From: Nectonema munidae
Taxonomy: Eukaryota > Nematomorpha > Nectonematoida > Nectonematidae
DNA: 64,000 bases
NCBI GenBank assembly: GCA_030549495.1
Contig: JAUIRK010000965.1
Coordinates: 310,001-374,000 of the forward strand
Reading direction: 5' to 3'
How positions within the stretch are numbered: the first letter of the stretch is position 1; every line of letters begins with the position of its first letter. Shown one piece after another: positions 36,801-51,800 of the stretch. The translations under genes and the position numbers were made by a program. The notes beneath the pieces are model-generated. The model saw only the letters and a list, made by a program, of their open reading frames with translations, was not told the DNA's origin and did no database searches.

Positions 36801-39800
36801 TTTATTGACGGAGAAGATAACTTGCTCTTTATCTTCGCCATTGAATACATGCTCATATACCATTCCCTATTCAATTTCGATTTGAAGAAGTTTGGAGAAT
36901 TCTTTAATCATGCCGTTTCACGTGTAACCCCCTTGAAAACGTATTTGCCTATGTTTTGGCACAAATTGTTTTATTTTGCTCTTCACTTCCTCCACTTACC
37001 CGAATGCAGAGAAGCGGCAGAAATGATTCATAGCGCGTATAACAAGGTAGTCAATGAGAACAAAGAATCAAGTTGGTGCTTTTCTGACTCTCAATCTTTG
37101 CTCTCTCAGGCATGGTATAATTACTCAATTGGGTTTCATGCAGAGGCTTTTGTCATGTTCTCTAAATGCAAATCAATCACTATGAATGTCAATCAAGAAT
37201 ATAAAGAATCTGCAATTATAGGTACATTTATTCGCCTTTTTGAACACGCTTTTCAATTCATATTTAGAATTCAAACCAATCTGTCTCATTTTTATCTAAA
37301 TACTCCTTTTTTTTATATCTTCTACTTTTTTGCAATGGTGTGGAGTCGGAGTCAGGGCTTAGAGAAACAAAGACTGTCCTTTCGTTTAGGGTTAGGAGTC
37401 CGTTAAAAAACCTACTATTGGCCTTTATTGAAATTGCACAGGAACATAATAAAATTTTATGGAAAAACTATAAGAGAATTTCTGAACAGAACTGCACTAA
37501 GAACTTTAAACAGTTTATAGATGTAGCCATTTTTATTTTTGTAAAAAAATATTCGTATTTACTGCATATAATTGTGATCATGTTGTAGTTAAACAATTGC
37601 ATATCTCATTTTTTACCTATACACCTGATCAGGGCCGGCCTTAAGGCACTGCGACCGATGCGGCCGCATTGGGCCCCGCGCTCTTTTTAGGCCCCGCAAT
37701 ATTATGTTTTGATAACTTTTATAAAAGCATATATGTTTTTACCTTAATAAATAACAACTTATTTAATTATAATATTTCTAAATATTTAATTTAATTATTA
37801 ATTTAATAACTTTAGTAAAATATTTTTTTTTAAATAGATTTTTCGAATTATCTCTATAGTTTTTTAGAATTATTTTGCTCAATTTAAAAATAAAAAGTAA
37901 TAAAGTATAAAAAGTAAAAAAAGTAAAATTTTATAAAGTATAAAATAAATAAAAAGTATAAAGTGTTAAATGTCAATTATTATAATTATAACTATTTTTT
38001 TAATAAAAAAATAGCTTAAATTCCTAATAAGAGTTTTAACATGCTTTTTATTTAGAATATTTTAATAATTCTAAGATGCTGATTTTTTAAAATTAGTTCT
38101 CTTTATTTTAGAAATCTTTATTTGAGAAGTTGCATTACGAAAATGGAAAAAAAGTTTCCAAAAAGATCAATAGACATCGGCAGAAAGTATACATCTGGCT
38201 GGGAAAAAAAGATGAAGAAAAAAGCGAACGATATTATGATTAATAAACAGAAAGGAGCCATAGATTGTGAAAACTTGCCTACTTCTAGTCAGAATGTAAA
38301 AGGATTTTGAAAAAAATTTGAAAAATCATCACAATGATTCATCAGTACCAGCTTGCTTTGATAATATATCAATAGAAAACTTTGATGATCCCGCCAATTG
38401 GCCTGAAAACATGGATAGATCTTCGATAGATTTTTGTTACATAAAGGTCCAACTGAAATAATAGAAGATTTTCCTAAAAATAAAGATGGTAGACGATTTT
38501 CCAAATATCACTGCAAACGAAAATTAAATAATGGAGAAAGTATTTTGCGACCTTGGTTAGTTTATTCTTTTTCAACAGATAAAATTTTTTGTTTTTACTG
38601 CCGACTTTTGGGGAAACAGGGAAGCTTGTTTGTTAATAAAGGATTCAATCACTGGCCAACTTGTGGCATAAGGTTGGCAGAACATGAGAAGTCATCAGGG
38701 CATTTGGAAGCTATGGTTAGTTGCTGGGAAGCTGGCGCAAGACTAAGTAAAAAAAGTTGTATTGACAAAGTTCAACAAGAATTGCTTCATAATGAGACTA
38801 AGCGTTGGAGTCAAGTTTTTCAAAGATTAGTTGCAATTGTACAGTTTTTAGCCGAGCGTAATTTAGCTTTCAGAGATTCTAATGAAAAAATTGGGGAACA
38901 AAATAATGGAAATTTTTTAGGTCTGGTAGAATTAGTTGCAAAGTTTGATCCAGTGATGGGGGAACATCTACGACGTGTAAAAAACTCTGAGATTCATGAT
39001 CATTACTTAGGAAAAAGAATTCAAAATGAACTTGTTTCTATCTTAGCTGAAGCTGTTCAAAATGATATACTTCAAGATGTCAGGAACGCGATGTATTTTT
39101 CTGTAATTTTAGACTGTACACCGGACATAAGTCATATAGAACAGATGTCATTAATAATGAGGTATGTATCTGATGGAGTTAATGTATAAAAATCAGTAGC
39201 TGTCTATGAACGTTTTATTAAGTTTCTTCCTGTTGAAAGTACTTCTGGAAAAAACCTATGTAATGTTTTGGTAAATGTTCTTGAAAAATTTGGATTAAAT
39301 GTTCAAAATATTCGTGGCCAAGGGTATGATAATGGCGCTAATATGAAAGGTGTTTATTCTGGAATTCAAAAACGGCTTTTGGATATCAACAACCGATCAT
39401 TCTTTACTCCATGTGCATGCCATAATTATAATCTACTTATAGCAGATATAACTAAATCATGCCCTGATGCGTTGAGTTTTTTTTGGAGTTATTCAACGTG
39501 TATACTCAATATTTGCAGGATCTACAAAAAGATGGACACTGTTGAATAAACATGTTCCAAATCTAACTCTGAAGCCTTTGGGAAAAAAAAGGGGCCGGGT
39601 GCGAAACAAGGTGGGAGTGTAAAATTGATAGTGTCAAAGCGCTTCGTTATCAGTTACCTGAAATTTGTGATGCGCTAGACGAGTTAGCGCAGAAAACTGA
39701 TGACGCAATGTGCAAAAGCGAAGCAGAAACTCTGTATGAATCACTGAAAAACTATAAATTTTTGGTGTCACTTGTGTTATGGTATGATGTACTTTTTCAA

Positions 39801-42800
39801 GTCAAAACTGTTAGTAAAGAAATGCAAAGTGAAAAAATAGATTTAAGTGCTTCAATGGATTCATTTAACAAGGTGTTAACCTGGCTCAAAAACTTGAGAA
39901 TTAACGGTTTTACCCATATTTTGATTGTGGCAAAAGAATTGGCTGAAAACATGGAAGTCGATACGATCTTTCCAGTCAAGCGTCAGAAAAAAAGAAAGAG
40001 GTTTTTTGATGAAACTGCCAAAGATTACACCCCTAACAATGCTCAAGATGATTACAAAATAAATTGTTTTAACAGAATTATAGACACTGCAATCCAATCT
40101 TTAGAGCCAAGATTTGAACAGCTAAAATCAAATGTAAATTTGTTTAGTTTTCTTATTAGTTTTAAGAGCCTTCGACGTGATGATATACAAAAGCTTGCAA
40201 AAAATCTTGAACAAGCATTAACTTCTTCAATTGATCAGTCTACAGATATATGTGGAGTTGATTTAGCTGACGAAATCGAGTCATTAAAACATTTTTTACC
40301 AGACACAGTCAAGACTCCAATAGAAATTTTAACTTATCTTTCTAATAACGGAGATACACTGCCTTTCCTAACTACTTTGTTACACTTAGAATTTTTTTAA
40401 CAATTCCTGTGACTGTGGCATCTGCTGAAAGAAGTTTTTCACGTCTCAAATTAATCAAAACTTATTTAAGGTCAACAATAGATGAAGATAGATTGAACGA
40501 CTTGGCCATCCTTTCAATTGAGCGTGATCTTTGTAGAGATCAAAACTTTGATAATATTGTACATAATTTTGCTGAACGCAAAGTTCGCAAAATAAAGCTA
40601 ATTTGATTTTTTAGTTAAAAAGATAAAATAAATTTTATGTATTTTTTAATTGCTTTTCGCTCATGCTAGGCCCCCCTAAAATTTTTTGCATTGGGCCCCG
40701 CAATCACTAAGGCCGGCCCTGCACCTGATGAATCAATGAATGAATCTACTAATTTAGTACTATCATTTTTATATAGATCTCTTTTTTTCTGAAAATGAGT
40801 ATAAAAAATCCATTTTTATATAAATATGGAGCTAATTGCTACTAACAAAGGTGGAAAAAAACTTACTAAAAAACTATATTTACATAAAAAAAAAAGAATT
40901 ATACTGCAATGCCCTTTTAAAAGTTAACTTTGAACACAAAAGTTATATGTTGGCTCATGGTCATAATCATTCAAGCAGTAAACTAAATTATGTTCTATTG
41001 AAAGCTAAAAGCTTAGTAAAAACGAATCCCTCTTCAATGACAGAGATAACTATAACTTCTCTCTCTTACAGAGAGCTTGAAGGTAGCAGTAGAGGTTTTT
41101 TAAAGAAGCGAGCGTCAAAAGAAGCATATATGCTCAACGTGTAAAAAATGGTCAAAAACGTAAAACTATTATAGAAGGGTTTATTGTTAACTTTGATATT
41201 CCTTGCTCAAATGATGAAAATGAGCTAAGAAAAATTTTTACTACAAGTAGTGATCCAGAATGTGCTGACAGAATTTTGTTTTCCACTCAAGATAATTTAA
41301 ATATTTTAACTTCGTGTGAAATAGTTTTATTGGATGGAGATTTAAAGTTTCACCCAAAATATTCATGCAGCTTTACGACACGGGTTGAAATAAGATTTTA
41401 ACCTACCATTGGTCTACTGTTTAATGAAAAAGAAAAATGTAATTGTATCCAAATGCAATTGCTTGAGTTTTCAAATCAATATAAAATAATTCTTTGTTGA
41501 TTTTGAATTAGCAGTTATTAATGCTAAATACACCGTTTTTGGAAATGAAGTTTCAGTGAAAGTTTGTTTTTTCATTTAAACCAAGCAATCTGTAGAAAAT
41601 TCAAGAACTGCCTTGTAACGAGGTAATTTTGTCATTCAAAATTTTGTTTTCACATAATGCCGTAATAAAAACGTTCACTATAATCTAATTCTAAGCTGAG
41701 TTCTAGGTTGCCATTTTCAGTTGCGTTTTGAGCCTAAAAAAAGAAACGGTGGAACTTTTTCAAGTGAAATCTCTCCACTCAAAAATAGATTTTAATATAC
41801 ATTCAAATATCATTGAATTTCATTAATTTTTATTTTGACATTTTAGTTGCCTGACTAACTTTAATTATCTAACTAACTTGCTTTTTCGCCGAAGTTTCAT
41901 GCGAGAAATTTATAGCATGGTGAAGTTTTGCAGAACGGAGAATAAATGAAGATCCGTTGCTGACCATAGTGGTCGAAAATTTTTTTCTCAAAAATTTTAT
42001 TTGAATATTTTACTTCTGAATTTACTTTTTATTTTAAATCTTCTATTCTTATTATATTTGAGTAAAAACAATTTTTTGAGGTTTTAATAGTCATTCTTTA
42101 ATTTTCATTCATTTTCTATTCTGATTTAAAATTTAGACCAAGGTAAAAAGATCATGAAGTGATAAGGGGCTTCTTTTAGATAGCATTTAGTTGCACTCTT
42201 CAGTTCTTAATAATATCTTTTTCTATGTATATTTTGCGTCTTATTTTCTGATAGTCTTAAACCCTTTAGGACCGAGGTTTTTGAAAACTACTCGTATGTA
42301 TATTTTTCAATGAATTTTTATATAACTTATAGCAGACGCTTTTTCTATGAGACACTGGTGTCCGTTTCAGTTTGAAAGAGGTAAAACCAATTTTTGCCAG
42401 TTTAATCCATTTGATACCAGAAAAAGCAGTCGATATTAGATCGTTTGAAATAAAACTAACTTAAAGAAGTCGAGATATTGAAGTAAACGTGTGATGAAAT
42501 CTCTTTAAAGGCCAAAATATAGTACATCCCATTAATCTTGTTTGTCCTATCAAATCTTAGTCTTTTGCATTTATTCGGATGAAACACTAAAAATTTATTT
42601 TTTTAAATATAGGCGTTTGTCTTTCAAGCATTAAAGAAAATAACGGCGTCAATTTGATCAGTAAAGAGATTCAAACGCTTTCACAATATTTCAAACACTC
42701 AAAGAAGAAGCACCAACACTTTTTGATTCACGCGTATCAAGTGCACGCATCCAAGAAGAAATCCTCGGTTGACGTCATCGCTCTACTCATAACTGCTCAC

Positions 42801-45800
42801 AAGCACTTCCTCTCCTCTTTATCAAGTTCTCTTTACTCTCCACCTTATGTTTGTAGCGTGCAATACAATTGGCTAGAGATCTCCAAGTTTTTATGTTCTG
42901 TATGTGTAACATTCCATGGTGCAAAGTGCATTATACCAATGAAGGATCAAAAATATATAGTAGTGATATAAAAACAAATATATACAATTGTATGTATGTC
43001 CAAGCCCGTAATCAGAAATTTTTTAGAAAGGACTAAATCAAAAAAACATTTAGATCAGAATTCCTAGGAGAAATTAAAATGATGAGATGGATGCTGGGGG
43101 CCGATACATATTGACATTAGACACCCATACACTGAAATACTTAAATCTAAAAAAAAGCGGTATTCCCTTCGATTTACAGTTCTCTTTATAGAGATTGAAT
43201 CTCTTCCATTTTGCGTGTTAAACCAGTATTTTTTAAAATTTTTTAATGGTTACTAAATTTTTTTTTATTTTGTTATATTTTTTATTTTTTTAAAAAATTT
43301 TTATAAAACAAAGGGGGGGGTCTAGTCCATATCTTTATAAGCTTCACTAATTTCAATGGTTTTTTTTGCGTCTTGATAACATGATTACTCTTCATATATC
43401 AGTGGCCTTTTTTGTTTGATAAACGCATGTCTGCATTATCAACAAGGCCTGGAATGATTAATCCTAGGTGTCCAAAGCAAACAGAGGCCCATAAGAAAAA
43501 GAAAAATAAGTGTTGTAGATTTCTGAATTCTACTATCATGTTATATTCAATAAAAACTTTTCATGTGATAAATATAACATTCGTAAAATGTCTAATTATT
43601 TGTATAATAGATGTGATGTGCTCTTTGAGGGAGTAAAAATCTAGAATTTTCTTTTTTTGGCATTAAAATTACTCTTCTTTGGCTACACCTTGTTCCCGAT
43701 TGAAGTCGGTTGCTCTAATCTCTTGTCTCCATTTCTTTCTATCTTGAACCTCGTCTTGATTGATCCCTAGTTCATCGATTCGCTCTTTCAAACTGTTTTT
43801 TTCCATCTTTTAAGCGGGCGTCATCTCCTTTTCTTTCCCATAACTGACTCTTCCCCTGCTTGTCTCACCACATCTTTTTTTCTTCCTACACATGGTACCA
43901 TCGGAATTTGCTGTGTTCTGCTATCGCGATCTAAAAATTTTCTATAGGTTACTATTTTGTAATTTTATGCTCATGTAATTGGAGAATCGAAAAGAATAGG
44001 AAATAACATGTTATAAATTATATGTAAATAATTGTAATAGGACGATTCTTTTTGGCATTAAATATTCCTTTGATATAAAAAAACTTTCCTTCCACTTTTT
44101 CTATTACTGCTAAGTCTACATTTTAATGTTGGATAATAGTATCCTCCTTAAAGAGGAATATGATTCTAATTACTTCAAAAAATGTCTAGAAAAAATCTCA
44201 TACTTTTTGTGTTGAATTACAATTAGGATTTTGATTTATACATTAGTTTTTAATAAATGAATCCTGAGATTTGTAAGTTTTTAATCTGGACCCAATGCTT
44301 CTTTGCTCGTAGTTCGACACAAGTGTGTAATTGTGCTCTATCGATGGAAACACCTCATCGTACTTTTACCTTTAACGAGCACTCTTTTCGACACTTCGAT
44401 AACACATCTTTCTTCCATTAAGCGTGCGTCCTATATTATTCAAGCCTTGACGCTTATAATAGCCACAAGACATATGTTTTCCTGGCTTATGTTCCACTTA
44501 ATTTGCATAGATCTTTTTTATCCGCATTCTAGAAAATAATTGCTTTCCTGCCACACTTGATTTTTACACCTCTCTGGACAACCTCTTTTGCGTGGACTCC
44601 TTTCGACTAGCCCTCCTTCACCTCCCGCTATTTTCAATCTCGTCATTTCTGCAAGAAACATTTCTCGCTTACGGTTCCGCCTGTAGCATCGCTCGCACTA
44701 GCACTCTTTGTCTAAAATACGTTCCTATCTCTGTTGAAAATGCTTTGCTTCAATCTTCTCTCTCTTTTGCCACCAAAAATTACTTGGCATCTTTTGTAAG
44801 TTGTTTCATTAACTACTTCCACGTCCAAGGTTTCATTTTCCTTTTATAACTCATCTTTAAATTTCCGCGTATTGGATCATTTCATACCTCAATAATTTTG
44901 TTATCTTGCCATTATTTTTTTTCTTATCTCACATATTATTTATATTTTGAAGATTGAGTGTAGGAAAAACGTTTAAGAAATTTCGAACCCAACGTTAGAT
45001 TTAATTTTATGAAGAAAACTTGTCCAGTCTAATAATATTATCATTACAGGACTGACATCAATCCTCCATTCACTCGATATATGACTGCTCAGGCCATTTA
45101 ATTGTTATTTTAGCAAGATGTGGAACATCTGTGTGGCCAGCAGACAAGTAAAGAAACCCAATCATGTAAGCATCAAATGACCGGATATTCGCATGATCTG
45201 ACACTAGATTAAGTCTAAATGAGATAAGTTTGACCTTTAGATTAACACCCCATTTTGAAAACCAGATTCTCTAGTACAGCGTTATTCAAACCGTCGGTCC
45301 CGACCCTTCAGTGGGTCGCGTGAAAAATAAAATGGGTCGTGACAAAAAAGAAAGGACATCAAGGGAGAGCAAAGTGAAGAAAATCTAAAAGTATTAATAT
45401 TTTATTCATACAAATAAATAAAGCGATGTGCAGATCATAAAAAAATATACATTGCTGAATAAATGAACGTAGTGATCAGAGTTCCTCTTATTACACCTAA
45501 GTATTATGGGTCGTGATGCAAACTGTGCTTCTTAGTACATTCGACTTAACAAAAAATTCCTTGGAAGTATAGTGGTTAGTATCCGCGTCTTTGTGTCACT
45601 TAACAGAAATTGACATTTACTAGGTGGATCAAGGTGTTTCATTCGACGAGAAAGCGAGAATGCTCTTTCAATTACCATCCATACACTGATATGATAACCG
45701 ACAAGAATTCCATGCAACTGTTTTAGACTGAGATGGCTAAGAGTTTGTCGCTTACTATTTTCTAATACTAAATGATGAATTTTTTACTCGGTTTTATTAA

Positions 45801-48800
45801 AGTATAAGTTTTGTTTCTTACGAAAATCATGACCATTTTCCCTAAACAGGTCCTGTTAAATTCCACAATTTTGGTCTATACTCTGCTCTTCTCTCAAAGA
45901 GGGATCGCCAAATACGGAATTATATAATGTATTTAAGAACTAGTTTTCAAAATATCTCTAGTTAAATATATCATTAACCATCTAAAATTTTTATTCTCAG
46001 ATTTTAAATGTTTAGGAGTCGGATTCAGTATCTAATAAAATTTATGATTCGGAATTGGAATCCGATTTTTTTTTAATATTAAAAAATTTAAAAAAGTAAC
46101 ATTTTTGTAAGCATAGCCTTTCTTTAGTCGAATCTGGAAGTAAGAGTTGCTTTTAAACCTTTTAAATTATTAAGTATTCGGAGTCGGAGTTGGTAACCGG
46201 ACAACTGTCCGACAGATAAATGCGCTACCGACAATCGCTCGATTTCAAAATGTCTAAAAAAAACAAATACCCAACAGATAATTGGCTGAGGCTCTAATGC
46301 AATTTGCAAGGGTATTGCAATTTACACTTTACAAGTATCCGTTTGATTAATTGTCTAAGGGACAACTGTCATATTTAAATTGTCCCAAGCTAACTATCAC
46401 GTTAAATGAATGCTTATTAAAAAATTTTTTTATATATAATCCGTTTTTTTATATTTTATATATATGGAAGTATTTTATTAGATGAGCTATTTTTGAACCC
46501 TAAGTTTTAGAAACATTAGTTATGGGGCGTGAGTATGGTTGGTTAGATGCCGGATTCGATAACTCAAGGTCTTGGGTTCGATACAAGCGGCGCAATTGTG
46601 CTTTTTCGATGAAAACACCCTACTGTACCGTTACGATTATAAATTACTGGCTCACTAGTTAGTTTCAATCTATATTCTATAACTAATGTTAACGTGTGAT
46701 GACATGTACCTCATTTCAAAGTCGTTTGGAAAGGTCGATTTTAGGTAGTCATTGAAAGATGTCCAGAATCTTAAGCGCTTCTGCTCTACGATGCAACCGA
46801 AAATATTTGATCTATTTTCTTAAACACAATTTATTAAAATATTTTATTGGTTTGTATTTCTAGTTTGGTGTCTTTCTTACATTAAAAACATTTTCAAATT
46901 ATAGATAATACCTTTTTATCTAAGCCAAAACAATAGCATTTAAAAACTAGATGTATCAATTTGGTTAAAAAAATTTTCCCAAAAACTTTCTACTCATAAA
47001 CTGAGCTTTGTTCCTTTACAATGTATGTGTGTAATAAAAAAAGTTCCTTGTTTGATTTTCTTGAATTTTTCAGTCTTTTTCTGTGACTTGCAAAAAACAC
47101 ATCGTTAGACTAAAATGAAAACATTTTCATGTTGCATTTTTTGCAACGTTGAGCATTAAAAGAGTGTCTAAATTTATTTTTAATCTAACAATTATTCCGA
47201 CTTCTTCTCAAAGCTTGCGACTCTGCCGCTCCTATTCCACAACCCTAAATAAAGGTACCTTGTGTTATTTCCATCTAGAAATATTATGTTGAATATTATG
47301 AGCAAAGAAGCTTGTTGCTTGATTTGAACCCAAAACTTTGTGATGTCGACACCCTCTTTTACATCTTTTAGCCTTTACTAACGTTCATAAACAGCCTCCA
47401 TAACCCACTTCCCTTTTATCAAATAAAATGTATTTACATACCTTCTGACTAACGTATGTCTCGTTGTTTAAAAACATTAACCCGAATGTTTAATGATTAC
47501 TAGAAAATTCTAGAAATTTTGGCTAATCGTGTTTCCAATTTTCTCTTCCTTCAATTGCATTCAGCCAAGTTTTGGTTATTCGCGGGAAATGCGGTCAAAG
47601 CAAAAACTGCTCTGAGTTTTACGATGTCCAAGGATTTGTCCTTTTCGAAAAGAATTCGCTACCGTTATCTCCACTCTCTTTTGAATTTGCACGATTCAGA
47701 AAAGAAGGAAGATGCTTCTTTTTCACTTCTTTTGACTGAAGTAAAGCAAATTCTCAACGAGGCAAAGAATCAAAGTAAAATATCTCGCTTTTTTAACCAA
47801 TCAAATATCTCCTTTTTTAGAATTATGTGACTTTTGTGAAGACAGAATTACATATGGTGAGATAGCAGAAATATATGTTTATGTTTCTAAAGAAATGTGT
47901 AAACGAAAACAACATCAGGTAAAATCTTTCTAAGTATTTGTTCTGACGTAAATGATAATAGCATAACTTCAAAAGGATGTTTTAGATCAAGGGTTCCCAA
48001 TCCCATAGTTGCGACCCTAATTAGAGTTGCAAGAGTATTTTCTAGGGTCGCCATGAGAGTCTCACAAAAACATATTTATAAATTATACATAGCTGGTAAA
48101 ATTTTCATTTGAAATTTAAATAATGTGGCTAATTTTCCTTTGTCGGTAGGATAAAGTATAAATTCTTTCAGGCGCATAGTAATAGAAGTAGCTTTTAAAC
48201 ATGTAAAACGTTACTACTTGAGAAAATCTACATGCATTATACTTCGTTTTTATTTTTTATAATAACTCATACATACCCTTTTTACACTTTTTTTCGCGGT
48301 ATTACTAATTTGTCAGCAGAAGAATTCAACGTCTAATTATGTTTCAAAGTTTTTGACTTTAAAACTTCAAATATATTTGCAGTCAACTTTTTTTGTTTTC
48401 AAAAATTTTAATTTATTTGAACAGATTTGAAATATAGTTTGATATTGACAAAGTTTGCAAATCAGATAAAAACCCCAAAGCTCGCTTAAAATGGTTTTAT
48501 TAAAATTTTTTATTAAAAAAAGTATTTTTTGTCTTAAATCTAAACAATATTTTGTTCTAAAAAATGACATTTTATTCAAAGTATTATGAAATTTTGGAAA
48601 CATCATATCTAAAATTTGTTGAGAGACCACTGAGTTCATGCAAAAAGAAGGAAGACGAAGTTAAACGAAGTCGAATTGTTGCTGCTGCTTGAAATTCGAT
48701 TTTTTTTACTTGAGAAAGTTTCTCTAGCATCCTTTGAAGTAAAATAAATTAATTTGAAGATAAAAAATCTTATACCCTTGGAGAAGAGCGGATGGAACCA

Positions 48801-51800
48801 GAAGTAATAGCAATAGTGAACACTTTTCGGGCATCGAATGTTGCAAAGAAGCTTGAATCAGCTGCATTTTCTGACAACATTATTAAACATAGAATTACCC
48901 TTATTCCAGGAAATATTTTATCTCAGCTGATTGTGTCATTGTAAAAAGCTGGACGCTTTTCTTTCCAAACTGATGTTTCAGTCGACATTGTTTGGACTCC
49001 TGACTTGATGGTTTTTGTAAGATACAAAGAAGATAACATTCTGAAAGTATTTCTTTTCTACAATTCTTTGTCAACCACTACTACTGGGAAAAACAAATTT
49101 GATATGATTTCAAGTTTTTTTTAATATTAGTTAGATTGGAAGAGCTGTTTGCACTGATGGGGCTCCATCAATGATGATGATTCGTACAGTTGCAGGCATT
49201 AAAAATGGTAAGGCAATCTTGTAATGATCCATTGTTTGCATCGAAAAAACCTTGCTTCTCTTCGTCTGCAATCAGATCTTAATTTCGTTTTAAACGATGC
49301 TATCCAAATTGAAGCCAGAGCACTAAATTCACTCATTTTCTATAAAATATGTGAAAAAATGGGATCACATTACAAAAATTTGTTATTTTATTCAGATATC
49401 CGTTGTCTATCTTGAGAAATGGTTTTGGAAAGAGTTCTTAAGTTAAGATCTAAGATTAAAATCTTTTTTTTTTTGAAAAATGTCATAATGTTTTTAATGA
49501 TTTTGTTTGGCTAGCAAATCTTTCCTATTTAAGTGATACCTTTACACATCTAAATGAGATTATTCAGGCTTGCAGGGTAGAAGCCACACCATAGTAGATA
49601 TTGGAGAAAAAAATGTTTTTTTTTATAAAAAAAGCTTGTAATCTGGAGAGAAATTTTGACTAGAGGGAAAAATGCAGCTTTTACAAAATCAAGTGCTATG
49701 TTAGAGAATTCATCTGATATGTTTTTTCATGACATAAGAAATATTTTCGAAGATCATCTTAAAAATCTACTTGAAGAAATTAACAGATATGTTCCAGAAA
49801 ATGCTGATTTGACAAAACAAGGCTGGGTAAGAAATCTTTTTGCTGGCCAGTGATGTTGGAGAAGATATTGTAGGATTTCAAGAAGAACTTATAGATCTGC
49901 AAAAAAAATCAAGTCCAAAAACGCTTTCAAATCTTAACTGTTTAAAATTTTTACCTAAACTTAAAGATAAGTTTATTTTGAAATTGAAAATTTTCAAAAT
50001 GAACAAAGCACATAATACATCTTTATTTTTATCGTTATGACATTCCTGTATTTGTTGAGCTACAATTTTTTTGCGTCACCGTACTTTTTCATGGGATAAG
50101 ACCAAACTGCACCTTGTCTGTTTCAATTATTTCTCTCTTTCTAAAATTCGTTCATCTACTTTCATTCCATGTTTCATCAATTCCACTCCGGGATATGAGT
50201 TACAGTCCAATCTATCCTCTTTTCTTTTGTAAACTGCTATCAGCCTACTAAATCTCCAGTCTTCGGGTATTCTTCCTTTAATCAAAAGTTCATTGGCAAT
50301 TTGATAAAGAACTTAAAGTCCATGTCTTGATGCAACAAAATGGTCTTTTAGCAGTGCCGAAGAACCACTTATTTTTCCATTTTTTGTTTTAAATAAGGCT
50401 TTTCCAACTTCTTCTCTTGTAATTACAAATATTGGCCCTTATTCTTTTTCTGCATTTGTTTCTTTATATCCCAGTCATTTTTATGATTCATCATTTTTTC
50501 ATAGTATTCTTTCCAAACATTACCTCTTTTAATTTCATTAAAGTCTTCTTCTATTGTCTTTAATACAAATGTTTTCGTTCACAACTCGTGACTCTGTCTT
50601 CATAATTCTTAGTTTTGAAAAAATGATCTTGCGCTCTTTTTTCAAAATTCCAATTCTTTTTCTCTTTTTTCTTTCATAACCTTTGCAATCACCTTTTTAG
50701 CTAGTTTATTACTTTTTGTAAGTTAATTCATATTCCTCAAATTTTTGGTTTTTAAATGCATTCTTCTTTATTCCAGCGCCATGTTTTTCCATGTGACACT
50801 TTCTTTTTACTTTCAATACATACAATTTTCGTTGCTTCTAATCCACAAGCCGTGTACTTAGTCCATATATTTTCTTCATTTTATTTTCAAAGTTCCTCCA
50901 TTTTGTTGCCAAACTCTACACAGAATTCATCTTCTTTAAGTTTTCAGATTTAATCTTCGAAATATTTTCTTCCTTTTAATCTTTTCAATCAAGCCTAGTT
51001 ACATCCATCACAAGTAAACTATGCTGCAATTCAGAAAGAATAACTTTAATATTTTTTATAAATTATAGTTGCTACGTTTCTATAACAAGAAGAAGAAGAA
51101 GAAATTTATTGAAAATCAAAAGGTTCACAAAATATACATTGGACATATATATATTCTCCTAATTTGAATCTTAATTAAAATTTTATAAGAATAAAATAAA
51201 TCTGAGATGAGTTTGAATCAGAGCAAAAATTTATTTTCTTCTATTTTTGAATCGTCTTCACTAAATTAAACTTAGTGCAAAATTAAAGTAATCTTCTTTC
51301 TTTATTTCTTAAGCCAATGCTAAGGCCTCCATACGCATCATTATCTTTGCCAATGTGTCCATGAAAATCTGCATCAACTATAAAGAATTTCGATGACATT
51401 TTAAATGTCAACTTACATCACTTCATAAAATCTTTCTTTATCTTTTCAGATCTACCTGCTTTATGTGCATAACAAGATAGAAATCTTACAATTTTGGAGC
51501 AACATTTCAAAACTACAACCATAATTCTATCACTTTTCTTTTTATTTCAATAATAGCCTCACATAGTTTTTATTTTATCAATATTCCTATTCCTTCACTC
51601 TCAAACCAAAATTTGTATCTCCTTCATTTTGTTCCAATAAACGTTACAGACTTAACTTTCCTTTGCGGTTCTTGAATTGTGCAATCAACATTTCGTTTCC
51701 TCAATTCTTCTTCTACGACTACCAACCATCGCCCCAACATTCAAACCTCATTTCCTTCATCTTATTTTTTCTATTTTTTTTTTTGACGTAGGCAGGTGCA

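Noticed and set aside
44303-44539. 78-codon ORF as an additional TTC21 exon
   Set aside because: Its first part is a SINE copy, and the neighbouring exons join in phase without it. Only the stretch from 44511, in the frame that continues to 44795, is kept as exon 6.
46523-46640. Functional tRNA gene
   Set aside because: The A and B boxes are tRNA-like, but I could not form a full cloverleaf, and the same tail recurs in other copies, so it is a SINE.
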